A program made the translations under genes and the position numbers. The notes under the pieces are model-generated. The model was not told where the DNA came from and made no database searches. It was given only the letters and a program-made list of their open reading frames with translations. Of a DNA stretch of 38,065 nt, positions 6,872 through 15,744 are shown piece after piece. Source of the stretch: Clostridia bacterium (GTDB lineage Bacteria; Bacillota_A; Clostridia; Oscillospirales; CAG-272); NCBI GenBank assembly GCA_017454075.1, contig JAFTDQ010000055.1:1-38065 (forward strand), in the 5' to 3' direction. How positions within the stretch are numbered: the first letter of the stretch is position 1; each line of letters starts with the position of its first letter.

Positions 6872-7309
6872 ATGGGAAAATATGACTCTCTGAAGCTTGA
6901 AAACCAGCTGTGCTTCCCTCTCTACGCGGCGGCGCGGGAGATCGTGAAAAAATATTCCCCCATTCTGAAAGGCCTTGACCTGACTTATACCCAGTACATA
7001 GTTATGATGGTCCTTTGGGAAGAAGGATCCGTCACCGTCACACGCCTCGGAGAACGTCTTTTTCTTGATTCGGGAACTCTGACGCCGCTCATACGCATAC
7101 TTGAGAAAAAGGGATTCGTAAAAAAGCAGCGCGGAAAAACGGACGAGCGCGTCGTCAAGGTTTCCATAACCGAAGAAGGCGCGGCGCTGAGAGAAAAGGC
7201 GCTGAAGGTTCCCGCCGAAATGGCCTCCTGCGTCGTTCTCGAACCCGACGAAGCCGTCTTTCTCTATAACGTGCTTTATAAGATCCTCGGCGCCGGCCGG
7301 GACGAATAA
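6872..7309 (+). CDS. ohrR: MarR-family organic-peroxide sensor OhrR
   Basis: A 145 aa winged-helix MarR repressor closely matching Bacillus OhrR. The N-terminal helix reads KLENQLCFPLYAAAREI, with the redox-sensing cysteine at 14; its oxidation by organic hydroperoxides releases DNA. The tyrosine that hydrogen-bonds to it is in DLTYTQY. The recognition region LDSGTLTPLIRILEKKGFV and wing KTDERVVKVSITEEG follow. The ATG at 6872 fits the family N-terminus; its ribosome site is weak and the start lies 7 nt after the TSCPD stop, so coupling is likely. There is no ohr peroxidase gene next to it. A likely autoregulatory box lies at 6554-6567. Confidence 0.88.
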   Translation: MGKYDSLKLENQLCFPLYAAAREIVKKYSPILKGLDLTYTQYIVMMVLWEEGSVTVTRLGERLFLDSGTLTPLIRILEKKGFVKKQRGKTDERVVKVSITEEGAALREKALKVPAEMASCVVLEPDEAVFLYNVLYKILGAGRDE

Positions 7310-7330
7310 AACCCACCCGATTATCATTTT

Positions 7331-7366
7331 CCCGCTTTGTAAAACGGCAAAGCGGGATTTTTGTTT
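7331..7366 (+). terminator. Terminator of ohrR
   Basis: Stem CCCGCTTTG (7331-7339) with CAAAGCGGG (7348-7356), 8 nt loop, followed by ATTTTTGTTTT. Located 21 nt after the ohrR stop. Confidence 0.85.
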
Positions 7367-7402
7367 TACGCTTTTCCGGACGATTTCATGACTCGTACGC
7401 GT

Positions 7403-7437
7403 AAAAAAACTCTGCCGCCCGGCGGCAGAGTTTTTTT
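7403..7437 (-). terminator. Terminator of the seven-gene carbohydrate operon
   Basis: Stem CTCTGCCG (7410-7417) with CGGCAGAG (7423-7430), flanked by seven A and seven T, so it is symmetrical. It lies 9 nt after the stop of the last permease gene on the minus strand. Confidence 0.85.
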
Positions 7438-7445
7438 AAAACAGG

Positions 7446-8510
7446 TTATCCGACGATGCCGGAACGCTCGATTCCCTCGACGAGATATCTCTGAAGGAAC
7501 AAATACAGGACAAGCAGCGGGATCAGTATAAGGATACCGCTCGTGTTGCGTATCGCGGCCTCGTAAAGCACTTTACCTGCGTAATCGGTATCAAGCGCTC
7601 TCGGGATCAGAATTATGTCGTCAAGCAGCTTCGGCCCTGACGTCGTAAAGAATACGTTGACGTAGAACGTGTCGGTGTACTGCCACGCAAAGGACAGAAG
7701 TAACACTGTCACGAGCATCGGAACCGATATCGGGAGAACTATCCTGAGGAACGTCCTTATCGGTCCGTAGCCGTCAATGTAAGCAGACTCTTCAAGTTCG
7801 TCGGGAACTCCGCGGAAGAACTGTCTGAGCATGAAAATGAACAGTCCGTTCTTGAACCCGAGTCCGCCGAGCGAAAGAAGTATGAGCGGCCAGTATGTGT
7901 TGTTCAGGTTGATCGAAGAGAACGGAATGATCTTCAGCCCCTCAAACAGGCCTCCGCCGAGAAGGCTGAACAACCCGACCTTACCGATCCCTATATCGAA
8001 GAATCTGAACTTCATGAAGAGCGAAAGACGGAGCGTTCTGTGCGGCACGATCATCGTCAGCATAACGAGCGCAAAGAGGAGCTTTGAACCCTTGAATTTG
8101 TATTTTGCAAATCCGTAGCCGATGAAGGCGCACACGAACGTCTGTATTATCGCGCATGCCCCGGAAAGGAGCACCGTGTTGAGAAGCGCCTGGAAATACC
8201 CGTTATATTTGATCACGGCGGCGTAGGTGTCGAGCGTCGGATGTTTCGGTATAAGCTTGACAGTCACGTCGACGAAATCTTCTCTCGCCATGAAGGAAGA
8301 GGCGATCTTCGTATAGAACGGAAGCAGAATGACGTACGATATACCGAGCAGGAGCACAAACCTGAACAGCCACCAGAGTCCCTTCTTTATCGACGAGGCG
8401 GTCAGGAACTTGAGTCTGAAACGGGTCCACGCGTTCGTCCTCTCAAAATCAACGCGTATTTTGTTTTTAGTCTCGCGCTTTATTCTCGGAGCGGTTTCTG
8501 TATTATTCAT
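7446..8510 (-). CDS. CUT1-family sugar ABC permease (MalG-like), second pair
   Basis: A 354 aa inner-membrane permease with a cytosolic N-terminus of about 45 residues and about six transmembrane helices. The EAA loop that contacts the ATPase is ESAYIDGYGPIRTFLRIVLP in the C-terminal half. The ATG at 8510 has GGAGGT 6 nt upstream; upstream in-frame codons are not conserved. A MalG-like partner for the permease encoded just before it (14 nt gap). An insertion-like segment (FRFFDIGIGKVGLFSLLGGGLFEG) sits between helices where typical MalG proteins are shorter, suggesting a distinct subtype. It is the last gene of the operon; no ATPase gene is present, so a shared MsmX/UgpC-type ATPase is presumably used. 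Confidence 0.88.
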   Translation of the reverse strand: MNNTETAPRIKRETKNKIRVDFERTNAWTRFRLKFLTASSIKKGLWWLFRFVLLLGISYVILLPFYTKIASSFMAREDFVDVTVKLIPKHPTLDTYAAVIKYNGYFQALLNTVLLSGACAIIQTFVCAFIGYGFAKYKFKGSKLLFALVMLTMIVPHRTLRLSLFMKFRFFDIGIGKVGLFSLLGGGLFEGLKIIPFSSINLNNTYWPLILLSLGGLGFKNGLFIFMLRQFFRGVPDELEESAYIDGYGPIRTFLRIVLPISVPMLVTVLLLSFAWQYTDTFYVNVFFTTSGPKLLDDIILIPRALDTDYAGKVLYEAAIRNTSGILILIPLLVLYLFLQRYLVEGIERSGIVG

Positions 8511-8524
8511 ATCGCCACCTCCGA

Positions 8525-9484
8525 TCAGTCGCGTCTCTGGTAGAAGACGAAGGCGGAAAGGATTCCCGCTATCAGTGCAACCGCCAGAATAACGATCAGG
8601 AAATAAACCCACGACATCGCCGTCGCGACGACGTTTTTGCCGGGGAGATTGTAATACGCTTCGATAAACGACATGACGGCGTTCGACGACGACGTAAAGC
8701 TGTCTATCAGAGTATAGATCGCGTTAACGAGTATCATCGGGCTCACCATAGGTATCGTGATCTTCCAGAACGTCTCCCAAGTTGACGCTCCGTCTATGGA
8801 ACACGACTCGTAAATCGACGGCGAAATCGACTGAAGCGCGGCAAGGAATATCAGCATCTGTACGCCGGAGCGGTTTATGATGTTGAAAATACCGTTTACG
8901 AGCGATATTGCGTAGGTCAGAAGCTCCGTGCCGACCTGCATGCTTTCAAACAGCCACGTCAGATCGGCCAGCTGAACGACCTCCGTAATATTCGCCGAGC
9001 TCCCGGTCCCGTCGTCCATGACGGAACCGTTGCCCATGTTTTCATTGAATACGTTTGACGTCTCTATCGCCGCGAGGACGCCGGTTGAGAGTATGACCGG
9101 GATAAAGAATATCGTCCTGAACGCGGCGCGCCCGGCTATCTTACCGTTCAGCATTACCGCCATGAACAGAGAGAATATGACTATCGCGGGCACGTCAAGG
9201 ACAAGCTGTCTCAGACCCGACAGGAGGACCTGTACGAAATCAGGGTCCTCAAACAGCGCCTCCTGATAGTTTTTCCAGCCGACGAACGTCAGCTGATATC
9301 CGCCGCCGGAAAGGATCTTTATCTCGCAGAAACTGTATTTCAGCGAGTCGATGATGACCGGAAGGTAGATGACAAGGAAACCGATAATGAACGGAAGGAC
9401 AAATATCCAGCCGGTCATGGCTTTTCGCTTGTCAAGTGATCTGACCTTCTGAGGTCTCACCTTTGCGGGTACGTCTTTCGTCAT
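8525..9484 (-). CDS. CUT1-family sugar ABC permease (MalF-like), second pair
   Basis: A 319 aa MalF/UgpA-like permease with about six helices. The EAA loop reads YESCSIDGASTWETFWKITI. A long extracytoplasmic loop (about 155-200, FNENMGNGSVMDDGTG onward) lies between helices. The ATG at 9484 overlaps the stop of the DUF5696 gene as ATGA, showing tight coupling. It forms a pair with the downstream MalG-like permease. Because no solute-binding protein gene accompanies this second pair, it may share the giant binding protein encoded at the head of the operon or act with DUF5696. Confidence 0.87.
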   Translation of the reverse strand: MTKDVPAKVRPQKVRSLDKRKAMTGWIFVLPFIIGFLVIYLPVIIDSLKYSFCEIKILSGGGYQLTFVGWKNYQEALFEDPDFVQVLLSGLRQLVLDVPAIVIFSLFMAVMLNGKIAGRAAFRTIFFIPVILSTGVLAAIETSNVFNENMGNGSVMDDGTGSSANITEVVQLADLTWLFESMQVGTELLTYAISLVNGIFNIINRSGVQMLIFLAALQSISPSIYESCSIDGASTWETFWKITIPMVSPMILVNAIYTLIDSFTSSSNAVMSFIEAYYNLPGKNVVATAMSWVYFLIVILAVALIAGILSAFVFYQRRD

Positions 9485-12400
9485 TCGGCCGCCTCCTTTG
9501 CACTGTTAATCACGACGTCGCCGTCCGGGGAAACAACGATATAACCGAGCGAGTGTATGACGGTGTCTCCCGTATCCGGCGTGGTAACGTCAAAGTCGTT
9601 GTAATTGATAACGAACCTGTATCCGTTATCGAAGGTCACCCTCACGATGAGGCCGTTTTCGACCGTGTATCTCGTGTATACGTATCCGGTCTCCTCCGGT
9701 TCCTCACCGGTCTGACTCTCATCGGAGCCTTCCCCGCCGGAGGGCGTCGGCGCGGGCTCTTTGGGCTCTGTCGTGATACCCTTGAGCTCGTTGAGATGCT
9801 CCTTAAGCGCCTGCTTGCGCTCCTCTTCGGCGAGCGCGTCGGCCTCCGCCTTCTTCGCTTCCTCCTCGGCGAGCGCGTCGAGCATGTCGTTATATTCCTT
9901 TTCCTCGACCGAGGGGACCCTCTCTCCGGTCACGAACTCGTGATCGCTTACCGGAGAATTGAATACAAGACTGAGCGCTTCATTGAGCTCCTTGTAGGTC
10001 GCTATCATATCCTTCTTCCAGTTGGTGTACGAGATGGAGAAGTAGTTTGATAAGGTCTTGTCCTCTTTGAGTTTTTCGGAATTCTGATAAACCAGAATGA
10101 AATACGGATTTGCTCCGTTTTCAAGTATCTTGAGCTTCTCGTGTCTCATATCGCCGGCGGTATTGGTCGCGTTTCCGGCGTAAAGCAGATAGCCGTGATA
10201 AACCATTCCGAAGAACGGGATCGTCTCGCTTGCGTATGTATATCCCGAACTGTCGAGAGAAACGTTCAGAACATGGTCGGAATAAGGAATCACGTACGCG
10301 TTGCCCGCGTCGAGCATTACCTTATATCCGTCTTCCTTGATCTTTGAAAGCGCCTTGACGACGTTTTCCTTCGAGTCCTCTCTGTTGTAAGGATCGTCCT
10401 CGTCGAAATCCGAGTTGAGGTCCGAGCCTACCGTGCTGAGTGAGACGGCCGTCACGCCGAGATTTTCAAGATATTTTTCGGCGTCCTCGAAGATCGAGGT
10501 GAATACCGAAGGAGATATAACGACAAGTCCCGTGCTTCTGAAATACTGATACGTCGCGCTGTAAGTGCGCTTCGTGCTGTATCTTCCGTCGATAGTCTTG
10601 ACCGCGTCGCGTTTCCGCGAGAAGCCGTCGCCGAGCTTATCGTTCCCGGTATACGAGAAATCTATGTCGAGATAGAACTCTATACCCTTCTCTTTTCCGT
10701 ATTCGATGAGCGATTTGAGTCCGTCGTTCCCTCCGGCCTTCCGCTCGACCTTTATTTTTCTTGAAAGCGTGCTCGAAAGCCCGCCGTTGACGTAGCCAGT
10801 AAGTTTATATACGAGATTGTTTATTCCTTCCTCGCCGAGCTCACCGGTGATCGTTCTTATATCGTCGAAGGTCGTCAGCGGCTTTTTGACCGTGACCGGG
10901 ATGGAAAGAATTGTCTCTTCCGAATCCATCACGCCGAGCGTCTCGAGATAGAGCGGTATCTGGGACGTACCGCCGAGCTTAGAGATCGTTCCCTGCTTCT
11001 CGAGCATATATCTGTACGCCTTCGCCATACCGACGTAATCTGTACCGAAGAGCCCGTCGGTCGAAACGCCGTTCTCGCTGAGATAATCAAGATCGCTCAG
11101 CATAATATATCTGATTCTGAAGTTTCCGGTAAACTTTCTTTCGGAAACGACAGTCCAGACGGCGTTGCCGGCGACGGAGATCGCGCTCGCGAGGTTATAG
11201 CTGTCCTTCGGTCTCGGGTTGAACTCGGTGTAGACGGAGTTGTACTTATGGGTTACGTTCCCGCCGTGATCCGTCGTGATGGTGGCAAGTGAATCGCCGC
11301 TCTCGATTATTGCGAAATAACCGTTGCTGCGGTTGTATTTGATCACTTCCGGCTCGGTTTCAGTTTCGGTATCTCCGGGGGTTTCGGACGGCTGCTGTTC
11401 TTCTTCCTCGTCATCATCCGGATCTGCGGAAGGTACCGTCTCCGAAGGAGTCTCGGAAGGAGTTTCTCCGGGAGTTTCGGCGGGAGTATCGGCCGGCGTT
11501 TCCGCGGGTTCGCCCTCTCCGCCATCCACGGGAGTTTCGGGTTCCTCGGGAGTAATGACGTACTCGGTATTTTCAACTATACCGAACACGGGCATGCGCA
11601 TGATACGCTGGTTTGCGCCTGTTATCGTGTGATAAGCGTAATCCTGGCCGTAAAGCTTACCGGCGAGTATCCTCGACGATCCGCTCTTCAGCACGTCCTC
11701 GAATCTGACGAGCGCGCCGGATCCGTCGGGTATCATCGTATAACCGGTAAACTCCGATGACGCCGCGCCCATATACGGGAGGATTCTTATATACGAGAGC
11801 TGGAACGAGCTCTGGTCAAATCTTATTCCGTTTGCGGGAAGTCTGACCGAAAGGCCGTCCTCGTCGAGCGTATATTCAAGCGACAGCCGGAACTGAACAG
11901 GGTTCTTGTCCTCGCTTTCGTACTCCGTAAGCTGATGGTCGTATTCGAGCTCCTCGTAGGTATACGCCGGGCAGAACTCCTTGATGATCGCCTCAACGGT
12001 GTTTATCTCACGCTCCGAGGAGGTCGAGTCAAACACGTAAATCGGCATCTTCTTTGTAATCGGAAACGCCTTGTACATTTCCTCGATGGCCTTATCGGAA
12101 AGGGGCTGCCCGCCGGCGTCCTTTTCATCGGGATCCTTGAGAATGTAGTAGGCATTGATCTTCTTGAGCTTTGAGTCAACGTCGATGTTCGCGAGGATCA
12201 TCTCTTCAAAACGGGACTTTTCGATATATCTCGGGACGAGCGAGCGGCTTTCGCGCTTGCCCATCACGTACTCGACTCTGATTCCGTTTTTGATATACTT
12301 CTGGTTGATCTGGCTCCTCTGGGCCGCCTCAACGTAGCTGTACATCGAAATCTCGCTGCCATCGTTTGTCGAGTATTTGAGAATTATCTGAGAAAGCAGC

Positions 12401-12726
12401 TGCGATTTGATATTGTCGGACGCCTTTGCCCCGCCGACGTCATAGGGGTTCGTCATCAGGATATCGCCGGTTCTGACGTTCTTTACGGCGACCTCGCCGG
12501 TATATTTTTCATACCAGAGCTGATAGCCGAATCTCTCGACGAGCATTTCCATCGTCTCGAGCTTGGCTTCCTTTGACTCAAAGGAATCGGTGAGGTAGTT
12601 TATCCCTCCGGGAGCAAAGTCTTTTATGGTCGACGCCGCGGATACCGTGATCGAAGGAAGCGCGCTGACAAGTATGCCAAGCACCATTGAAACGGCAAGC
12701 AAAGCCGAAAGGGTTCTTTTCTTCAT
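9481..12726 (-). CDS. Large secreted DUF5696-type protein with barrel-like region
   Basis: A 1081 aa exported protein. Residues 1-30 are a Sec signal peptide (LSALLAVSMVLGILVSALP, cleavage near VSA-A); there is no lipobox and no sorting motif. The body opens with WYEKYTGEVAVKNVRTGDI and continues in a beta-rich region that I associate with DUF5696. An acidic, Pro/Thr-rich linker (about 395-461) is inserted in it. Residues about 620-900 have alternating strands and helices like a TIM-barrel glycoside hydrolase (EFYLDIDFSY; GYKVMLDAGNAY), so catalysis is conceivable but unproven. A charged helix (about 935-980) and a C-terminal beta domain follow. The ATG at 12726 has AAGGAGG upstream; 71 further in-frame codons are an antisense artefact. 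Start lies 11 nt after the YIP1 gene. Confidence 0.7.
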   Translation of the reverse strand: MKKRTLSALLAVSMVLGILVSALPSITVSAASTIKDFAPGGINYLTDSFESKEAKLETMEMLVERFGYQLWYEKYTGEVAVKNVRTGDILMTNPYDVGGAKASDNIKSQLLSQIILKYSTNDGSEISMYSYVEAAQRSQINQKYIKNGIRVEYVMGKRESRSLVPRYIEKSRFEEMILANIDVDSKLKKINAYYILKDPDEKDAGGQPLSDKAIEEMYKAFPITKKMPIYVFDSTSSEREINTVEAIIKEFCPAYTYEELEYDHQLTEYESEDKNPVQFRLSLEYTLDEDGLSVRLPANGIRFDQSSFQLSYIRILPYMGAASSEFTGYTMIPDGSGALVRFEDVLKSGSSRILAGKLYGQDYAYHTITGANQRIMRMPVFGIVENTEYVITPEEPETPVDGGEGEPAETPADTPAETPGETPSETPSETVPSADPDDDEEEEQQPSETPGDTETETEPEVIKYNRSNGYFAIIESGDSLATITTDHGGNVTHKYNSVYTEFNPRPKDSYNLASAISVAGNAVWTVVSERKFTGNFRIRYIMLSDLDYLSENGVSTDGLFGTDYVGMAKAYRYMLEKQGTISKLGGTSQIPLYLETLGVMDSEETILSIPVTVKKPLTTFDDIRTITGELGEEGINNLVYKLTGYVNGGLSSTLSRKIKVERKAGGNDGLKSLIEYGKEKGIEFYLDIDFSYTGNDKLGDGFSRKRDAVKTIDGRYSTKRTYSATYQYFRSTGLVVISPSVFTSIFEDAEKYLENLGVTAVSLSTVGSDLNSDFDEDDPYNREDSKENVVKALSKIKEDGYKVMLDAGNAYVIPYSDHVLNVSLDSSGYTYASETIPFFGMVYHGYLLYAGNATNTAGDMRHEKLKILENGANPYFILVYQNSEKLKEDKTLSNYFSISYTNWKKDMIATYKELNEALSLVFNSPVSDHEFVTGERVPSVEEKEYNDMLDALAEEEAKKAEADALAEEERKQALKEHLNELKGITTEPKEPAPTPSGGEGSDESQTGEEPEETGYVYTRYTVENGLIVRVTFDNGYRFVINYNDFDVTTPDTGDTVIHSLGYIVVSPDGDVVINSAKEAAE

Positions 12727-12737
12727 TGCGAGCCTCC

Positions 12738-14867
12738 TTACATGTTGAACGTGATCTCGGTAACGATACCGGACACGAAGCTTATCATCTTCATTACGAG
12801 CGTCGAGAACAGGACCACACAGAATATCACGAAACACGCGGCGACGATGGTCCCTATCGTCGTCAGAATGTTTTTCCCGAGGGTGTAATCGTGCGTTATC
12901 ATCATTCCGAAGAAGACGAGCAGGCCGACCCACACCCACGCTATCGTCACGAGAAGATTGTAAATCTGCATCTCCGTCGTGGACAGAATATTCGTGATGA
13001 GCGTCGCCGGGATTATCAGAAGGATAAGCGGCACGAGCGAGTAGCAGGTCGCCACGAAAATGTCCTTGAAGCTTCCCTCTCCCTCAAAGAGCGTTGTGAG
13101 ACACCAGTTCGAGACGGTCCAGAGAAGAACCGGCACCAGCATCGAAAGAATGATGGTTATGAACGAAGTGTTGTTTCCGCGCGGATTGAAGATGTATGCG
13201 CGCCCGATCGTCTGATAACCTATTGCGATCGTCGCCAGCACGAGATAGAATATCGCGCCGCGCAGAGACCCGCGCTTTTCGTGCTTAAGGTCCCAGAATC
13301 CGTCAAACGGATGGAAGATCAGGTGGAACGCGTAAAGTATCTCCTGCTTGAACGTCCTCTTTTCCGTAGAGAGCGCGGTCGCCTTGTTGACTTTTCCGGC
13401 GTATCCGAAGAACTTCGTGACGAGGAAAATGATGATTACGACGACTATCGGGATGATGATGAAGTACTTGTTCGCCCATCTCTGCCTGAGCATCTTGTAG
13501 GCGTCGCTGTAGTTCGACGTCTCATAGGCGCTCTTGAACATCTTCATCGCTTCGGAGTACTCTCCCTGGCGGTAAAGAGCCTTGCCGATGCCTATATACG
13601 CCGCGTCAAAGTTGCTGTTGCGCTTGAGGATGTCCTCATAGTTTGTGACGGCTGCGTCATAGTTTCGGTCGATTTCGTCCTGAAGCGCCGTGATCAGCGT
13701 ATCGCCGTAGTCGGTGCGGATATAGACGGTAATCGTTTTGGTGCTTCCGTCAAGAACGAGGAAGTTGCTTCCCTGATAGGTTATCGAGTTGATCTTCTGG
13801 ATATTACCGAGCATCGCGCCCTTGTCGCCGAAGACGAAGAGAAGATTGCCGTAAGTATCATACGTATAATACTTCGATCTCTTTTCGTCGGCTATCGTCC
13901 AGCTCCCGGACGGACCGAGCGCTACGTCGATAATGCTCGACGCGCCGGTGATGTCGCTTACTATCGAGTTGCTGTTTACAGACACTTCCCCGCCCGGGCC
14001 GAAGAATCCGTTGCGCCCGAGAACGTCGTTACCCGAAGCGTTGTATTTTCTTACGGGGGCGTAGGTCGCGTCCTTTGTTCTGATTGACGACTGTCTGCTT
14101 GCCTCGTCTATCGAGTTTGTCGTCACGTAGATGAAGCCGCGGTCGTCGATCGTTATGTTATTGTACTCGGTCGAAACGAGTTTTACCGAAAGAGCCCTCT
14201 GCTTGGCCGTCTGGAACTGTCTCCAGAATATCTGCCAGGCGTTGAACGTCACGTGTGTCGCACCGACGTATCCCTGGAACTCCCCGTTTCTGTCAAGAGA
14301 TATGATTCCCTGATAGGTCGTCGAAGACACGACGTATATTCTTTCGGATGCGTCGACCGCGAGAGCGATCGGCTTGTAGATCGCGTTATCCTCGAATATA
14401 TCCGATACCGGCTCGTCAAGATGACGAACGTAGTTTCCGAGCAGATCGAAGATAACGATCCTGTTGTTCTCGGTATCCGCGACGTATATATAGTCGTCGG
14501 TCACGAAAACGCCCTTGCAGCCGTTCAGCGAGTCGTTTATGCCGTTTGAGTTTACAAACGACGAAAGAGCGAATCTGAATTTGAGATTGCTGTCAAGGCA
14601 GTAAATCTTGCTTGCGCCCTGGTCGGCAATATATACGTTGCCCTTCGGGTCGGTAACAAGATCGGTCGGTGTGTTGAGAGCGGCGGGAAGCCCCAGAGCG
14701 ACGTAATCGAGCTGACGGTTCGGAACGTATGCGTCGGGCGACGCGAGCATCTGTCCGTCTATCGAATACGTGTAGGTCTGATAAGAGGTACCTGCGGACG
14801 CCGCAAGCGGTAAAAGCATGACGGCAAGCAGTATGACCGCGCTCAGCTTGAATGCTTTAGCTTTCAT
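12738..14867 (-). CDS. NHL-propeller, TPR and YIP1 membrane protein
   Basis: A 709 aa protein with an unusual architecture. Residues 1-25 are a signal peptide. Residues about 60-385 carry NHL-type beta-propeller repeats (TDPKGNVYIADQGASKIYCLD; YVADTENNRIVIFD; IDDRGFIYVTT). Residues about 400-462 look like TPR helices (YDAAVTNYEDILKRN; ALYRQGEYSEAMKMF). A transmembrane helix (468-486) leads into a C-terminal YIP1-type membrane domain (about 515-709) with five or so helices. By topology the propeller and TPR should be outside. It may be a scaffold that couples capture of sugars to the permeases; function is unknown. The ATG at 14867 has AAGGAGG at good distance. Gaps to neighbours are 9 and 11 nt. 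Confidence 0.75.
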   Translation of the reverse strand: MKAKAFKLSAVILLAVMLLPLAASAGTSYQTYTYSIDGQMLASPDAYVPNRQLDYVALGLPAALNTPTDLVTDPKGNVYIADQGASKIYCLDSNLKFRFALSSFVNSNGINDSLNGCKGVFVTDDYIYVADTENNRIVIFDLLGNYVRHLDEPVSDIFEDNAIYKPIALAVDASERIYVVSSTTYQGIISLDRNGEFQGYVGATHVTFNAWQIFWRQFQTAKQRALSVKLVSTEYNNITIDDRGFIYVTTNSIDEASRQSSIRTKDATYAPVRKYNASGNDVLGRNGFFGPGGEVSVNSNSIVSDITGASSIIDVALGPSGSWTIADEKRSKYYTYDTYGNLLFVFGDKGAMLGNIQKINSITYQGSNFLVLDGSTKTITVYIRTDYGDTLITALQDEIDRNYDAAVTNYEDILKRNSNFDAAYIGIGKALYRQGEYSEAMKMFKSAYETSNYSDAYKMLRQRWANKYFIIIPIVVVIIIFLVTKFFGYAGKVNKATALSTEKRTFKQEILYAFHLIFHPFDGFWDLKHEKRGSLRGAIFYLVLATIAIGYQTIGRAYIFNPRGNNTSFITIILSMLVPVLLWTVSNWCLTTLFEGEGSFKDIFVATCYSLVPLILLIIPATLITNILSTTEMQIYNLLVTIAWVWVGLLVFFGMMITHDYTLGKNILTTIGTIVAACFVIFCVVLFSTLVMKMISFVSGIVTEITFNM

Positions 14868-14876
14868 TTTACCTCC

Positions 14877-15743
14877 TTAATCCTTCATTCCGGACGAGCC
14901 CATTGTCTCGACTATCTTCGCCTGGTTGACGACGAAGAAGATAATGGGCACGCTCATCATTACGACCGAGCCGGCCGACGACGCGCCGACCGAAACGGTA
15001 CTGATATTGCTTATCGCAACGTTGAAGGTCTTGAGCTGCTCCGACCAGACGTAGCCCGACGCGCCGCCGTTCCAGGTGGACTGGAACGTCGTGACGAGCA
15101 GCGTCAGCCAGGCCGGTTTGACAAGCGGCATGACTATCTGCCAGTATATCCTGAGCTCGCTCGCTCCGTCGATCCTCGCGGCCTCGATCATTTCATCCGA
15201 AACGTTCGAGTCTATGAACTGCTTCATAAGGTACAGACCGAGCGTCGAGCCCCATACCGGCACGATGGATATCCAGTAGGTATTGAGCCAGCCGAGCCAG
15301 ACGAAGATGAAGAAGTTTGTGATACCCGCTATCGTGGAGCTGATCATGAGCGAATAGCGGATCATGTTGAACAGGAAGTTCGCGCCGGGGAACCTGATCT
15401 TCGACAGGGCGTAGGCCGTGAGAGATCCGAGAACGAGGCACCCGAAGGTACCGCCGACCGAGATGATTATCGTATTGAAGAAATATCTCGATACCGGGAC
15501 CCACGTGCTGTTCATGTTTGAGAACAGGTCTATGAAGTTCTGCGGCGTCGGCTTCATTACGTAAAGCAGCGGCGGGGTGATATTGCGCTCGCCGAGCGGT
15601 TTCAGCGCCGTGATGATCAGGTACCAAAGCGGCAGGAACATCACGATGCCGAGCAGGAAGAGCATTATGAATATCGCGGTATCGCCGCCCTTCGATCGGT
15701 TGAGCACGACGCGGTGATTGGAAACTCTGAGTTTTCTTGCCAT
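14877..15743 (-). CDS. CUT1-family sugar ABC permease (MalG-like), first pair
   Basis: A 288 aa permease with about six membrane helices and the EAA loop IEAARIDGASELRIYWQIVMP. The extracytoplasmic segment between helices 1 and 2 (PTPQNFIDLFSN) is of the LplC/YtcP type common in Clostridia and Paenibacillus uptake systems for complex sugars. Its ATG at 15743 lies one base after the stop of the MalF-like gene, with AGGG inside that gene serving as ribosome site. Works with the preceding permease and, presumably, the giant binding protein. Confidence 0.9.
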   Translation of the reverse strand: MARKLRVSNHRVVLNRSKGGDTAIFIMLFLLGIVMFLPLWYLIITALKPLGERNITPPLLYVMKPTPQNFIDLFSNMNSTWVPVSRYFFNTIIISVGGTFGCLVLGSLTAYALSKIRFPGANFLFNMIRYSLMISSTIAGITNFFIFVWLGWLNTYWISIVPVWGSTLGLYLMKQFIDSNVSDEMIEAARIDGASELRIYWQIVMPLVKPAWLTLLVTTFQSTWNGGASGYVWSEQLKTFNVAISNISTVSVGASSAGSVVMMSVPIIFFVVNQAKIVETMGSSGMKD

Positions 15744-15744
15744 G

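Noticed and set aside
11440..11530. Repetitive GC-rich triplet-like stretch that resembles a tandem repeat
   Set aside because: It encodes the Pro/Thr/Glu linker of the DUF5696 protein; units are irregular and in frame, so it is not an independent repeat or CRISPR array.
12687..14087. 466-codon plus-strand open frame opposite the YIP1 gene
   Set aside because: It is antisense to a gene with clear domains, is rich in Arg/His/Glu as expected of a mirror frame, and has no ribosome site.
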